Of a DNA stretch of 64,000 bases, positions 63,913-64,000 are shown one piece after another. The notes under the pieces are model-generated. The model saw only the letters and a program-made list of their open reading frames with translations. It searched no databases and was not told the origin of the DNA. Each line of letters begins with the position of its first letter. Within the stretch, counting starts at the first letter, position 1. Source of the stretch: Clostridiaceae bacterium OM02-2AC. GTDB taxonomy: Bacteria > Bacillota_I > Bacilli_A > Erysipelotrichales > Erysipelotrichaceae. Location: the NCBI GenBank assembly GCA_003481775.1, contig QULU01000006.1, positions 1 through 64,000 of the forward strand, given 5' to 3'. The position numbers and the translations under genes are program-made.

Positions 63913-64000
63913 ATGATATACCATGGAACAATAACAATGGAAAACGGGGCTGAGCTCCCCTTTGAGCTGTATCCGGATGATGCTCCGGTAACGGTTGAGA
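63913..64000 (+). CDS. Cyclophilin-type peptidyl-prolyl isomerase, N-terminal part
   Basis: Only the first 29 codons are in the window (MIYHGTITMENGAELPFELY, then PDDAPVTVE). The GTITMENG...LYPDDAPVTVEN pattern is that of bacterial cyclophilins, which isomerise Xaa-Pro bonds. AGGAGG lies 7 bases before the ATG. The gene runs off the right edge. Confidence 0.75.
   Translation, partial: MIYHGTITMENGAELPFELYPDDAPVTVE

Overview
The window looks like a chromosomal segment of a low-GC, anaerobic member of the Bacillota. The evidence is strong AGGAGG-type ribosome sites, a FabK-type fatty-acid operon, anaerobic sulfite reductase AsrABC, and PTS plus BglG-type antitermination. The gene set resembles Erysipelotrichia such as [Clostridium] innocuum, but that placement is inference from gene content and not from a marker gene.

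Layout. 1-962: an IS30-family transposase running off the left edge. 1548-6564 (minus): hflX, a small unknown gene, and asrCBA read as asrABC, with a Rex-like operator at its promoter. 6565-18567 (plus): one long fatty-acid/phospholipid operon, acpP-accBCDA-fabH-fabK-(second FMN reductase)-fabD-fabG-fabF-fabZ-acpS-plsC. Its upstream region carries two promoters and two different kinds of lipid-regulator-like palindromes. 18744-18877: remains of an AAA ATPase gene. 19000-37085: three consecutive beta-glucoside PTS modules. Each has its own BglG-type antiterminator, PTS permease and phospho-beta-glucosidase(s), with five RAT-like RNA targets in total. Modules A and B are separated by an AlbA/Schlafen-type regulator on the other strand that contains a 14-bp tandem repeat. 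37871-46812: a stand-alone ATPase, then a C-P lyase operon (phnGHIJKM, hexapeptide transferase, phnL, PHP phosphodiesterase, IMPase-like) behind a PhoP-box-like array. 46968-64000: ordinary chromosomal genes. These are two GNATs, YdeI-like, ACT, an XRE membrane regulator, a pair of U32/TrhP proteins, proS, an unusual PEPCK/HPrK-like P-loop protein, threonine ammonia-lyase, YaiI-like, amidase, BI-1, DUF4438-like, a two-motif aspartic-protease-like protein and the start of a cyclophilin.

How it works together. The fab operon supplies malonyl-CoA (AccBCDA), elongates on ACP and ends with holo-ACP synthase and a lysophosphatidate acyltransferase, so it runs from acetyl-CoA nearly to phosphatidate. 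The bgl modules take up and phosphorylate aryl- or oligo-beta-glucosides, and GH1 enzymes cleave the 6-phosphates; modules A and B also show cre sites. The phn operon breaks down alkylphosphonates and probably responds to phosphate limitation, but no transporter for it is visible here.

The most unusual signals are the phase-variation-prone 14-bp repeat in the AlbA/Schlafen gene, the two intra-operon RAT elements that adjoin Shine-Dalgarno-pairing sequences and not terminators, and the dual FabT-like/FapR-like control region.
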